From assembly GCA_964574815.1 (NCBI GenBank), contig CAZNPL010000001.1:186001-250000 (forward strand): a stretch of DNA of 64,000 nt. The letters are read 5' to 3'. The translations under genes were made by a program, and so were the position numbers. This document shows positions 35,160 through 43,636 of the stretch, piece after piece (position 1 is the stretch's first letter; every line of letters starts with the position of its first letter). A model generated the notes under the pieces. The model was not told where the DNA came from and ran no database searches. It saw only the letters and a program-made list of their open reading frames with translations. The DNA is from CAZNPL01 sp964574815 (lineage in GTDB: Bacteria > Planctomycetota > Phycisphaerae > UBA1845).

Positions 35160-35869
35160 CGGACGTTTTCACCTACTCGCCCCGTGAGGTGCTTCCTGAC
35201 CGCGAAGAGGTGCTTCGCAGCCAGGGATACCCTGAAGAGGCCCATATCTCGCCCGCCACAGAAGCGCTCTTTCGCGACGCGGCTGCCGAGTTCCTCCATG
35301 CGGCGGCGCCGGTGGGCGTCGTCGAACCAATCCCCATCGGCACGTTCCTCATGCTTTACCGCGGCGAAGGACACAACGCGCCCCGAACGCCCGTCGCCGA
35401 TATCGCACCGCATGCCGACGCGCTGGCTTTGTTCGTGGCCACCATCGGCGAACCCGTCTGCCGCCAGATTCGACAGGGATTCGCCGATAGAGATTATGCC
35501 AAGGCGTACATGCTCGACACGATCGCCTCGGTCGCCGCGGACAAGACCGCCGAACTCGCCCAGCGGCGATTCGAAGAAAGCCTCAACGAGGCCGGAAACG
35601 CAGGCCGCGATGTCGCCGTCCTGCGGTACAGTCCGGGTTACTGCGGCTGGCACGTGACCGGACAGAGAAAGCTGTTCGAAAACGCAAAGCCGGATCGGAT
35701 CGGCGTCTCGCTCACCGAAAGCTGCCTGATGCAGCCCTTGAAATCCGTCTCGGGCGTGATCATCGCCGCACGGCGCGAGGTTCACGATTTCGACGCCACC
35801 TATCCCTGCTGCGCCGAATGCGACGACCAGGGCTGCCGCAGCCGGATCGAACAGTTGTATGCAAAGTAA
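35156..35869 (+). CDS. MetH-type activation (AdoMet-binding reactivation) domain protein
   Basis: ATG 35156 overlaps the mttB-like stop (ATGA). The 237-residue protein is a stand-alone version of the C-terminal reactivation domain of cobalamin-dependent methionine synthase, which uses AdoMet and an electron donor to re-methylate oxidised cob(II)alamin. Landmarks: VLRYSPGYCGWHVTGQRKLFEN, with the AdoMet-binding RxSPGY, GVSLTESCLMQPLKSVSGVI, and a C-terminal cysteine cluster CCAECDDQGC as in the family in anaerobes. No RamA-type iron-sulfur reactivase is in the operon, so this protein probably services the corrinoid protein encoded next. Confidence 0.9.
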   Translation: MTDVFTYSPREVLPDREEVLRSQGYPEEAHISPATEALFRDAAAEFLHAAAPVGVVEPIPIGTFLMLYRGEGHNAPRTPVADIAPHADALALFVATIGEPVCRQIRQGFADRDYAKAYMLDTIASVAADKTAELAQRRFEESLNEAGNAGRDVAVLRYSPGYCGWHVTGQRKLFENAKPDRIGVSLTESCLMQPLKSVSGVIIAARREVHDFDATYPCCAECDDQGCRSRIEQLYAK

Positions 35870-35896
35870 AGACTTTTGCCGGCGAGGACACAGACT

Positions 35897-36532
35897 ATGG
35901 AATTGCTTTCGAAGATTGCCGAGGGTGTCATCGGCGGCGCCGAACAGGATGTCGTCAGGCTCACCGAACAAGGGACCCGCGATGGTATCGAGCCGACCAT
36001 AATTCTGGACCAAGGCCTCATCGCCGGCATGGAGGTTGTCGGTGAGCGCTACAAGAAGCACGAGATCTTCCTCCCCGAGGTGCTGATGGCCGCCAAGGCC
36101 ATGCACGCAGGCATGGACGTGCTCGAACCGCTGCTCGCCGACACCGGAGCGCCCCGGAGAGGCCGCGTCGTCATCGGCACCGTCCAGGGCGACCTCCATG
36201 ACATCGGCAAGAACCTCGTCGGCATCATCCTCAGCGGTGCCGGCTTCGACGTGATCGACCTCGGCAACGACGTCGCCCCCGAACGGTTCGTCGAGGAGGC
36301 CGAATCACAAGGCGCGACCGTGATCGGCATGTCCGCCCTGCTCACCACCACCATGCCGGTCATGAAGCGGGTCGTCGATTGCCTCACCGAACGCGGCCTC
36401 AACGGCAAAATCAAGACCATCGTCGGCGGGGCACCGGTGTCCGGTGCATTCGCACGCGAGATCGGCGCCGATGCCTACGGATTCGACGCATCCAACGCCG
36501 TGGACCGCATCCGGGAGTTCGTCGGTGCCTGA
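35897..36532 (+). CDS. corrinoid (methyl-carrier) protein, MtbC/MtgC-like
   Basis: Start ATG 35897 (MELLSKIAEGVIGGAEQDVV), 211 residues. It has the two-domain build of methyl-corrinoid carriers: a helical cap (residues 1-88, with YKKHEIFLPEVLMAAKAM) and a B12-binding domain in which GTVQGDLHDIGKNLVGIIL carries the cobalt-ligand histidine (His101, DxHxxG). SALLTTTMPVMKRVVDCL and VGGAPVSGAFAREIGADAYG complete the pocket. It lies between the reactivase and the homocysteine methyltransferase genes, which identifies it as their shared methyl carrier. Confidence 0.93.
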   Translation: MELLSKIAEGVIGGAEQDVVRLTEQGTRDGIEPTIILDQGLIAGMEVVGERYKKHEIFLPEVLMAAKAMHAGMDVLEPLLADTGAPRRGRVVIGTVQGDLHDIGKNLVGIILSGAGFDVIDLGNDVAPERFVEEAESQGATVIGMSALLTTTMPVMKRVVDCLTERGLNGKIKTIVGGAPVSGAFAREIGADAYGFDASNAVDRIREFVGA

Positions 36533-37427
36533 AAAACTCGCCCCCATCCTCGACCGCCTCTCCGCCGGCGAAATCCTCGTCGCCGACGGCGCCATGGGCA
36601 GCATGCTGCTCGAACGCGGGCTCGAACCCGGTCAACCGCCCGAGAAGCTCAACCTCTCCCATCCGGAACTGCTCGAGGGCATCTCACGCCTTTACCTCCA
36701 GGCTGGCGCCGACATCATCCAGACGAATACCTTCGGAGCCTCGCCACTCCGGCTGGCCCGGCACGGCCTCGACGGCGACGCCGCCCGCATCAACCAGCAG
36801 GCGGTCCGCGCCGCCCGAGCCGCCGCCGGAGACCGCGCCTACGTCTCCGGCTCCTGCGGCCCCAGCGGCCGACTGCTCAAACCCTACGGCGATACCGAAC
36901 CCGACGACCTCTACGCCAGCTTCCTGAGCCAGATCGAGATTCTCATCGCCGAGGGCGTGGACGTCGTCTGCGTCGAAACCATGACCGACCCCAACGAGGC
37001 CGTCCTGGCCATCAAGGCCGCCATGGCGGTGTCGCAGACAATCCCCATCATGGCCACCATGACCTTCGACGACACGCCCCGCGGCTTTTTCACCTGCATG
37101 GGCACCACGGTCGAACAGGCCGTAAAGGGTCTTACCGAATCAGGGGCGCAAATCGTCGGCTCCAACTGCGGCAACGGCATCGACAACATGGTCCGGATCG
37201 CGGCCGAGTTCCGCACCGCCACCGACCTCCCCATCCTCATCCAGTCCAACGCCGGACTCCCCGAAATCCGCGACGGCGTCGCCCGCTACACCGAAACTCC
37301 GGAGTTCATGGCCGCCAGAGTCCCCGACCTAATCGAAGCCGGCACATCGATCATCGGCGGCTGCTGCGGCACGACGCCCGAGCACATCGCGGCGATCCGA
37401 AAACAGGTAAACGCCCTGCGCCGGTGA
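36525..37427 (+). CDS. zinc-dependent homocysteine S-methyltransferase (MetH N-terminal domain type)
   Basis: The GTG at 36525, overlapping the corrinoid gene by 8 bases, gives 300 residues and the right N-terminus (EILVADGAMGSMLLERG). Zinc ligands are Cys215 in VGSNCGNGI and Cys280-Cys281 in GGCCGTTPEH. Other landmarks: QTNTFGASPLRLARHGL and SGSCGPSGRLLKPYG. This is the first module of methionine synthase, on its own. It should move the methyl group from the neighbouring corrinoid protein to homocysteine, making methionine. There is no pterin-binding module in this operon. Confidence 0.92.
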   Translation: MPEKLAPILDRLSAGEILVADGAMGSMLLERGLEPGQPPEKLNLSHPELLEGISRLYLQAGADIIQTNTFGASPLRLARHGLDGDAARINQQAVRAARAAAGDRAYVSGSCGPSGRLLKPYGDTEPDDLYASFLSQIEILIAEGVDVVCVETMTDPNEAVLAIKAAMAVSQTIPIMATMTFDDTPRGFFTCMGTTVEQAVKGLTESGAQIVGSNCGNGIDNMVRIAAEFRTATDLPILIQSNAGLPEIRDGVARYTETPEFMAARVPDLIEAGTSIIGGCCGTTPEHIAAIRKQVNALRR

Positions 37428-37467
37428 CAACAAAGGTTTCGATCGCAATCCCGCACAGCCCCCACCG

Positions 37468-37496
37468 TTGAATTCCGACGCCCTCTTGTGTATCCT
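37468..37496 (+). promoter_or_regulatory. candidate promoter of the C25-like gene
   Basis: TTGAAT at 37468-37473 and TATCCT at 37491-37496 with 17-base spacing, lying just after the operon's last stop codon. Transcription from here leaves a leader of about 170 bases before the proposed GTG 37676. Confidence 0.35.
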
Positions 37497-37675
37497 GGAC
37501 AAAGCTGGAGAGGGCGGGAGCATTGAGAAACGTGCGCCGAACGTCTGGTCCAGCCGTACACCTTCGCCTGCCGATCAGCGGGCGCGCCGGCGACCTGATT
37601 CAACCCCTTCATCAAAACTGTAACGCGAATCGCTCGCATTCCACGAATCACGCGTCCGCGCGGAGGGTCTACAAA

Positions 37676-40600
37676 GTGAAACCGGCAAAATTGATCATTG
37701 CATGGGCGGTCGGCTTGTGCAGCGCGACCGCGGCCCTGGCCCAGGTGTCACAGCCGAACGAGCAACGGCCCGAGCGCCAGGATGGTCGTCTGATCGAACG
37801 GCTGCAATGGGTCTCGCCCCACGGCGAGCTGCCGGGAACGTATCGCGATTACCTGCACGCTCGCCCCCTGCAACCGCCACGCTTTACGCCGCTGGGATGG
37901 TTGAGACCGCAGGCCGGCGCCGTGCTGCCCGGACAACTGCAGTCCTCCGCGATCTCCATCCTCGTCGACGAGACCCTGTACCCGTCGATCGCAACCAACC
38001 TCGCATTATACGAAACCGACCTGACGCTGGACGGCTACACGGTCTACACCGAGACGGTCTCCGGCGGTACGCCGGAAGACATCAAGGCATGGGTCCAGGG
38101 ACGCTATGCCGCCGGCAGCGACGGCGTTCTCTTCATCGGCGACATCACGGCCGCCTGGGCCGAGGTGTCCGGCTCCGTCTTCCCCAGCGATCTGTTCTAC
38201 ATGGACCTCGACGGCTACTGGGCCGACGCGAACTTCGATGGCGTCTACGACGTCCACCAGGCCGGCAGCGGCGACGAAGGCCCGGAACTCTACGTTGCCC
38301 GCCTGTACGCCCACACCCTGAACTACGACACCGAAGCCAACATGGTCAACAGCTATCTCAGCAAGGCCCACGCCTACCGCACCGGAGCGCTCACCCAGCC
38401 CTGGCGCGGGCTCGAATACGTTGACGAAGACTGGCACACCATGGACGTCGCCCTCAACCTGGTCTACGGCGGCGACGTCGAACGCTACGACTACGGCTAC
38501 TTCACCACCGGCGCCGACTACCTCGAACAGATGGACCTGGGACGCCACTTCGTCCAGGTCTGCGCCCACAGCTACTCCGGCGGACACCACTTCGGCACCC
38601 GCCCCACCGACTCGGCCGCCTACGCCCACACCTACGTCTACAGCCCCTCGACGCAATCGGCCCGCCTGCTCCTTGGCAGCGACGACGGCATCAAGGTGTG
38701 GCTGAACGGCCAGGTCGTCTCGAATCACGACGTCTACCAGGGCTGGACGCCCGACCAGTTCGTCGAGAGCATTACGCTCGATGCCGGCTGGAACCGCCTG
38801 CTCTGCAAGATCAGCCAGGGCGGCGGCGACTACAGCTTCTCCGCACGCTTTACCGACCTGCAGGCCGTCGACATCGCTGACCTCCGCTATCAGTTGAACG
38901 ACCCCGACATCCACGGCGACGAACCCGAATACATCCGCGCCTGGCTCCTCAACGGCTTCCACCAGGACGTCTCCGACAACTTCTGGAACTACCTCACCAC
39001 CAACTACCTCGGCGTAACCGAGTCCGGCATCAACCCGACCGCCGGACAGTCCATGGGCGGAAAGACCTGGACGGCTTACTCCTCCGATGGGGGCTACGTC
39101 GATCTGGACGCCTACGCCGCCGGAGCCGATTACGGCTGCACCTACGCCTTCGCCCGAATCTACGCCGACACGTCCAAGTTCTGCCAGCTTCGACTCGGCT
39201 ACGACGACGGCGCCCGCGTCTGGCTCAACGGGCAGGGCATCGTCACCGATAACCGCTACGGCGGCTACGAAAACGACATGACGAGCGTGGACGTCACCCT
39301 GAACGCCGGCGAAAACCGCCTGCTCGTCAAAGTCTCCGAGTGGATGGGCGAACACGGCTTCAGCGCACGCTTCTGCCAGACGGACGGCAGCCTCGTGGAA
39401 GGCCTCACGTACGACCCTGCGCCCGCCCCCGTCTCCTTCATCAGCACCTGGCTGATGAACGGCCCCTACGTCAACCCCGACGGCGCCACCCGCCTGAGCG
39501 AGGACTATCTGGCCGGTGAAAACCTCGTCCGCCCGAGCGAGGGCGACGTGGCCCCGCTCGGTACATGGCAGCGCGGCACGGGATCGGGTCAGCCCTTCGA
39601 CCTCGCCCTGTTCTACGACCACGGCGACTGGGTCTACTCCCAGACCATCCAGGATCGCGACCCGCCCGTGCTCTTCTACAACCTCTTCGCCTGCGGGCCG
39701 GGTCGCTTTACCGACGAAAACTACCTCGCCGGCGCGTACATCTTCAACACCACCTACGGCCTGATCACCGTGGCCTCCGCCAAGAGCGGCAGCATGCTCA
39801 ACTTCCACGACTTCACCACGCCGCTCGGCCAGCAGCAGTCCATCGGCCAGGCCTACCTCCAGTGGTTCGATGCCCAGGCTCCCTTCGAACAGTGGGAGCG
39901 CGAGTGGTACTACGGCATGGTCCTCAACGGCGACCCGACCCTTCGTCTGATCCAACGCGGCGACCTTGACGCCGACGGCGACGTGGACACCGCCGACTTC
40001 GCGCTATTCGAGACCTGCTTCACCGGCCCGGACGGCGGGCCCCTGCCGTGGGAATGCATCCTCGGCGATTTCAACGGCGACGATGACATCGACTGCGAAG
40101 ACTGGGATGGATTCCAGTTGGCCTGGACGGAAACCGGCGATCCCCCCGTCCTGCAATCTTGCTTCGCCGAGTGCGGTAATGGCCTCGTCGAGTACGGCGA
40201 ACTCTGTGACACCGCCATCGCGCCGGGCGAACCCGGCGCCTGCCCCACGGAGTGCACCAGCGAGGATCCCTGCATCATCGCAACTCTCATCAATGCCGGC
40301 ACCTGCACCGCTCACTGCGAATTCGAGGCGATCACCGAGCGCATCAACGGCGACGGATGTTGCCCCGAAGGTGCCAATGCGATTATGGACACCGACTGTG
40401 AGCCGCTGTGCGGAAACGCCGTCTGCGAGGGCGACGAGTCCACCACATGCCCCGCCGATTGCCTCTGCGTGACCGACGACGACTGCGACGATCAATTCGT
40501 CTGTACCTACGACCATTGCCTCGACGACATCTGCACCTATGCGCCCGGCCCCTACGGCGACGTCGACCACAACAGCGTCCGAAACCTGATGGACGTTTTT

Positions 40601-40753
40601 TGCATCCTGGACGGCATAGCCGGCGATTTCAGCACCTGCTCACTGAAAGACGTCGACATCCACCCATGTACACCCGACGGCGTGGCGAACCTGTTCGACG
40701 TCTTCGCGGTCCTCGACGCCATCGGCGGCACCGACCCCTGCTGCGGCGAATGA
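37676..40753 (+). CDS. secreted C25 (gingipain)-like peptidase with inserted modules and a dockerin-like C-terminus
   Basis: GTG 37676, 9 bases after GGAGG, opens a signal peptide (VKPAKLIIAWAVGLCSATAALAQ). Residues 94-310 look like the C25 peptidase start: GVLFIGDITAAW (150-161), LYVARLYAHTLN (206-217), and VCAHSYSGGHH (295-305), where the His after VCA is a candidate catalytic His298. The other candidate, Cys673 in FACGPGRFT, comes only after two inserted PA14-like units (318-400 and 487-570, each with 'DDGxKVWLNG') and a WLLNG... DYLG module repeated three times. Then follow an EF-hand dockerin pair (761-815), cysteine-rich repeats, and the C-terminal module shared with 31045-33207. 1025 residues. 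Confidence 0.7.
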   Translation: MKPAKLIIAWAVGLCSATAALAQVSQPNEQRPERQDGRLIERLQWVSPHGELPGTYRDYLHARPLQPPRFTPLGWLRPQAGAVLPGQLQSSAISILVDETLYPSIATNLALYETDLTLDGYTVYTETVSGGTPEDIKAWVQGRYAAGSDGVLFIGDITAAWAEVSGSVFPSDLFYMDLDGYWADANFDGVYDVHQAGSGDEGPELYVARLYAHTLNYDTEANMVNSYLSKAHAYRTGALTQPWRGLEYVDEDWHTMDVALNLVYGGDVERYDYGYFTTGADYLEQMDLGRHFVQVCAHSYSGGHHFGTRPTDSAAYAHTYVYSPSTQSARLLLGSDDGIKVWLNGQVVSNHDVYQGWTPDQFVESITLDAGWNRLLCKISQGGGDYSFSARFTDLQAVDIADLRYQLNDPDIHGDEPEYIRAWLLNGFHQDVSDNFWNYLTTNYLGVTESGINPTAGQSMGGKTWTAYSSDGGYVDLDAYAAGADYGCTYAFARIYADTSKFCQLRLGYDDGARVWLNGQGIVTDNRYGGYENDMTSVDVTLNAGENRLLVKVSEWMGEHGFSARFCQTDGSLVEGLTYDPAPAPVSFISTWLMNGPYVNPDGATRLSEDYLAGENLVRPSEGDVAPLGTWQRGTGSGQPFDLALFYDHGDWVYSQTIQDRDPPVLFYNLFACGPGRFTDENYLAGAYIFNTTYGLITVASAKSGSMLNFHDFTTPLGQQQSIGQAYLQWFDAQAPFEQWEREWYYGMVLNGDPTLRLIQRGDLDADGDVDTADFALFETCFTGPDGGPLPWECILGDFNGDDDIDCEDWDGFQLAWTETGDPPVLQSCFAECGNGLVEYGELCDTAIAPGEPGACPTECTSEDPCIIATLINAGTCTAHCEFEAITERINGDGCCPEGANAIMDTDCEPLCGNAVCEGDESTTCPADCLCVTDDDCDDQFVCTYDHCLDDICTYAPGPYGDVDHNSVRNLMDVFCILDGIAGDFSTCSLKDVDIHPCTPDGVANLFDVFAVLDAIGGTDPCCGE

Positions 40754-40888
40754 CGCCCGAGACGTCACGACGACTCATTTCCCGCTGCGCCGGTGAACAC
40801 GGCGGAAATGAAAACTGAGGGCAGGAAACGGTTTCAACCAGTCTTGTGAGAACCGCTTGTTTCCGGCTTCTCCGTTTTCGACCAACTC

Positions 40889-40917
40889 TTGACGCAAAGT
40901 GAAACGCTTCTTAATCT
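40889..40917 (+). promoter_or_regulatory. promoter of the lipoprotein pair
   Basis: TTGACG at 40889-40894 and TAATCT at 40912-40917, 17 bases apart. Expected start of transcription near 40924, about 90 bases ahead of ATG 41012. Confidence 0.5.
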
Positions 40918-41011
40918 GGCAGAACCTCTGAATCACGTTGTTCGGTTGCCAGTGTCACGAGTTTCCACGTTGGCCGGCGGCGCACGCGCGCCTTGGTCTC
41001 AGGGAGTAAGC

Positions 41012-41554
41012 ATGATGAGAAGACTTTCCCTTGTTCTATTGCCAAGTGTGCTTTTTGCAGGATGCCAGACGAGCCTCGATGTCCGCCAGAATGAGATGCT
41101 GCAAGCGTGGGGTGAAGGAAATCGGGCGTTTGCTGAGGCCATCGACGCATATCGCCAAGTGATGAATTCGATCGCCGAAACCTATCACCAGAACCAGGAA
41201 GAACTACGCGACACCAAGTGGGAACTCTGGCTCAGTCAACAGACAAGCGATGACGGCGCGCTCGTGTATCGCGCTGAAGACGGCAGCATCAAGCCAATGC
41301 AGGTTGCTCAGTTGCGGGCGGCGCTGCGCAGTCGAGACGACGCGGCGACAACCATCAACGGCAGCAGGCGCGCATGGGCGGATGCGGACGCGAAGATCAG
41401 CAGAGCAATCGATGACTTCAAAAAGATGACGAACGTGGGGATGGCGACAAGTGCGGAAATTGCAAAGGCCAAAAAGTCGGCCCAGCAGTTTATCGATTCC
41501 GCGCTGAATGCACTGGCCGGCTTCGCAGCGGGTGCGGGCATCGGCGCGCTCTAA
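41012..41554 (+). CDS. lipoprotein with helical mature domain
   Basis: ATG 41012 follows AGGGAG. A lipoprotein signal (MMRRLSLVLLPSVLFAGC) is followed by about 160 residues of almost pure helix (NRAFAEAIDAYRQVMNSIAETY and SRRAWADADAKISRAIDDFKKM), ending in a hydrophobic glycine-rich tail (ALAGFAAGAGIGAL) that could touch a membrane. No family is recognised. It forms a pair with the next gene, 22 bases away. Codon use seems a little less GC-rich than in the neighbours. Confidence 0.75.
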   Translation: MMRRLSLVLLPSVLFAGCQTSLDVRQNEMLQAWGEGNRAFAEAIDAYRQVMNSIAETYHQNQEELRDTKWELWLSQQTSDDGALVYRAEDGSIKPMQVAQLRAALRSRDDAATTINGSRRAWADADAKISRAIDDFKKMTNVGMATSAEIAKAKKSAQQFIDSALNALAGFAAGAGIGAL

Positions 41555-41576
41555 ACCACAAGATTGGAGAAAGAGG

Positions 41577-41930
41577 ATGTCGAGAATTGGCGGTGCAGAC
41601 AATCTTCCGGACTTCTCGGGCATACGGCCCATCATCCGGCCTGAGGATCTAAGCGCACTCAACGCAGCGCTCCAGGAGTTCGAGTCGAAACACGCGGACT
41701 TCATGGCCGCGGCGGATAGGGCCGAACGCGCGGTGGAGGTGACCTTGTCCTGGGTGAACCTTGGAGAGAAGGTGCTGGCGCTGGCGGAGGGTGTGATCCA
41801 AAGGCGAATCGAATCCGATGCCGCGGCCGGTCAACCGGGTACGCCACTTGATGGGATCAGGCAGAAGCTTGCGAGGTTTGCGTCCATGCAGGCCGAAATA
41901 AAGAGCCTTCTCCCCGGCTTGTTGGCTTGA
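41577..41930 (+). CDS. small helical hypothetical protein paired with the lipoprotein
   Basis: ATG 41577 with a GGAGAAAGAGG ribosome site. 117 residues, no signal peptide, mostly helical (ALNAALQEFESKHADFMAAADRAERAVEVTLSWVNLGEKVLALAEG), ending SLLPGLLA. It is co-transcribed with the lipoprotein. I do not recognise it; the pair may be a small accessory unit. Confidence 0.65.
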   Translation: MSRIGGADNLPDFSGIRPIIRPEDLSALNAALQEFESKHADFMAAADRAERAVEVTLSWVNLGEKVLALAEGVIQRRIESDAAAGQPGTPLDGIRQKLARFASMQAEIKSLLPGLLA

Positions 41931-42259
41931 GTTGGCAAGACAAGTCGATATGCACACAACGCTGTGGCGCCCGCGCGTCAATGGCTCACCGCTGACAAGA
42001 GTATAACGCCACGCGAGCACGCCGATGAGCAGCGATGCCGGCATAGGTCGAAAACCTCTGCACTGTCCGGTGCCGGACCGAAGGGATTCCGTGTGTCCTC
42101 CCGCCGGCACGGCGAAATGGACCCCGGACGGTACCCCAGCCTGTACGTCGTGCGTCCTTGCCCACACCTTGCTACCATGTCCGACAGAACCGATCGAGCC
42201 CTTCCGGAGCACTGTCGTGGGAACCCTGCGGATTCGGACGGCAAAGAGTGCTTGAAACC
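41931..42259. other. intergenic region without a supported gene
   Basis: About 330 bases; nothing recognised. Short open frames in all phases appear to be chance. Confidence 0.4.
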
Positions 42260-43462
42260 ATGAAATGCATCATCATCCTCCCCGACGGAGCCGCCGACGA
42301 GCCGCTCCCCGAACTTGACGGCCGCACCCCCCTCGAAACCGCGGATATCCCCAACATCGACTGGGTCGCGAAAAACGGCCGGATCGGCCGCGCCGTCACC
42401 GTGCCCGACGGCTTCACGCCCGGCACCGACGTGGCCACCATGTCCGTCTTCGGCTACGACCCGCATGTATACTACACGGGCCGGGCCCCCATCGAAGCCG
42501 CCGCCCGTGGCCTCACCGCCGGCCCCGATGAACTCATCTATCGCTGCAACTTCGTCACCATCCTCGCCGGCTACATGAAGGACTTCACCGCCGACCACAT
42601 CGACCAGACCGAGGCCGATCAGCTCATCGCCGCCCTTAACGATCTGTTCGCCGACGAACCGTGCCGCTTTCACAGCGGCGTCTCCTACCGGAACCTGATG
42701 ATCGCCGCAGGATACGGCGGAAAGGGCCTGACCTGCGCCCCGCCGCACGACATCCCCGACCAACCCGTCGCCGACCACCAGCCGCGCGGAACCGGAGCCG
42801 ACCGCCTCCAGGAAGTGATGCACCGCGCGCACGCCATGCTCGCCGACCACGAGGTCAACCGGCAACGCCGCGACCAGGGCCGTCCCCCGGTGACCGACAT
42901 CTGGCTCTGGGGCCAAGGCCGGCCCACCGAACTCGAACCGTTCGCTTCACGCTCCGGCCTCAACGGAGCTGTCATCACCGGCGTCGACATCATCCGCGGA
43001 CTGGCCGTCCTGATGGGAATGCAACTCATCGAGGTCCCCGGCGCCACCGGCTACATCGACACGAACTACGAAGGCAAAGGCGCCGCGGCACTGGAAGCAT
43101 TGGAGCGGTACGATCTGGTTGTCGTGCACGTCGAGGCCCCGGACGAGGCCGGACACCTCGGCGACGCGAAAGAGAAGATCAAGGCCCTGAAACGCATCGA
43201 CGCGACTATCGTCGGCCCACTGCTCGAGGCCGTACGCCGGCACGACGCCTGGAAGATCCTCGTGGCCCCCGACCACCCCACCCCGGTCACCACCAAGGCC
43301 CACTCGGCCGTCCCGCCGCCGTTCTGCTTCGCAGGATCAGACATTCAACCGGTCGAGCGCCAAACGTTCAGCGAATCCAACGCCGAATCCGGCCCCCTGA
43401 TCGACCCCGGTCACCAACTCATGCAGTTCCTCCTGGACACCGGCGGCAACGCCATAAGATAA
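42260..43462 (+). CDS. ApgM-type cofactor-independent phosphoglycerate mutase family protein
   Basis: The 400-residue protein is of the alkaline-phosphatase superfamily, ApgM branch. Metal-binding Asp in IIILPDGAAD (near residue 9); a HVEAPDEAGHLGD segment and LVAPDHPTPVTTKAHS carry the other metal ligands. The nucleophile position, PGSD in archaeal ApgM, reads PGTDVATMS here (Thr56); a Thr nucleophile occurs in this superfamily. Some bacterial members of this branch have instead been proposed as homoserine kinases, so glycolysis is not certain. It stands alone on the plus strand; no GAPDH or enolase gene is adjacent. Confidence 0.85.
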   Translation: MKCIIILPDGAADEPLPELDGRTPLETADIPNIDWVAKNGRIGRAVTVPDGFTPGTDVATMSVFGYDPHVYYTGRAPIEAAARGLTAGPDELIYRCNFVTILAGYMKDFTADHIDQTEADQLIAALNDLFADEPCRFHSGVSYRNLMIAAGYGGKGLTCAPPHDIPDQPVADHQPRGTGADRLQEVMHRAHAMLADHEVNRQRRDQGRPPVTDIWLWGQGRPTELEPFASRSGLNGAVITGVDIIRGLAVLMGMQLIEVPGATGYIDTNYEGKGAAALEALERYDLVVVHVEAPDEAGHLGDAKEKIKALKRIDATIVGPLLEAVRRHDAWKILVAPDHPTPVTTKAHSAVPPPFCFAGSDIQPVERQTFSESNAESGPLIDPGHQLMQFLLDTGGNAIR

Positions 43463-43636
43463 AGTAGAGTCACCCTTGTGGGTGACGCGTTGCCCGGCGC
43501 CACGTAGTGTCACACGCCCGTTGAACCAGGGGACCATCGGCAAAACGAGGGCGCCACGGGAAAGCGGAGCCGCCCCCGGCGGCGGAGCTTGCCCGTGCGA
43601 CACGGCGAACACTTGCCTCGTAAGCGACTCCCCCTT

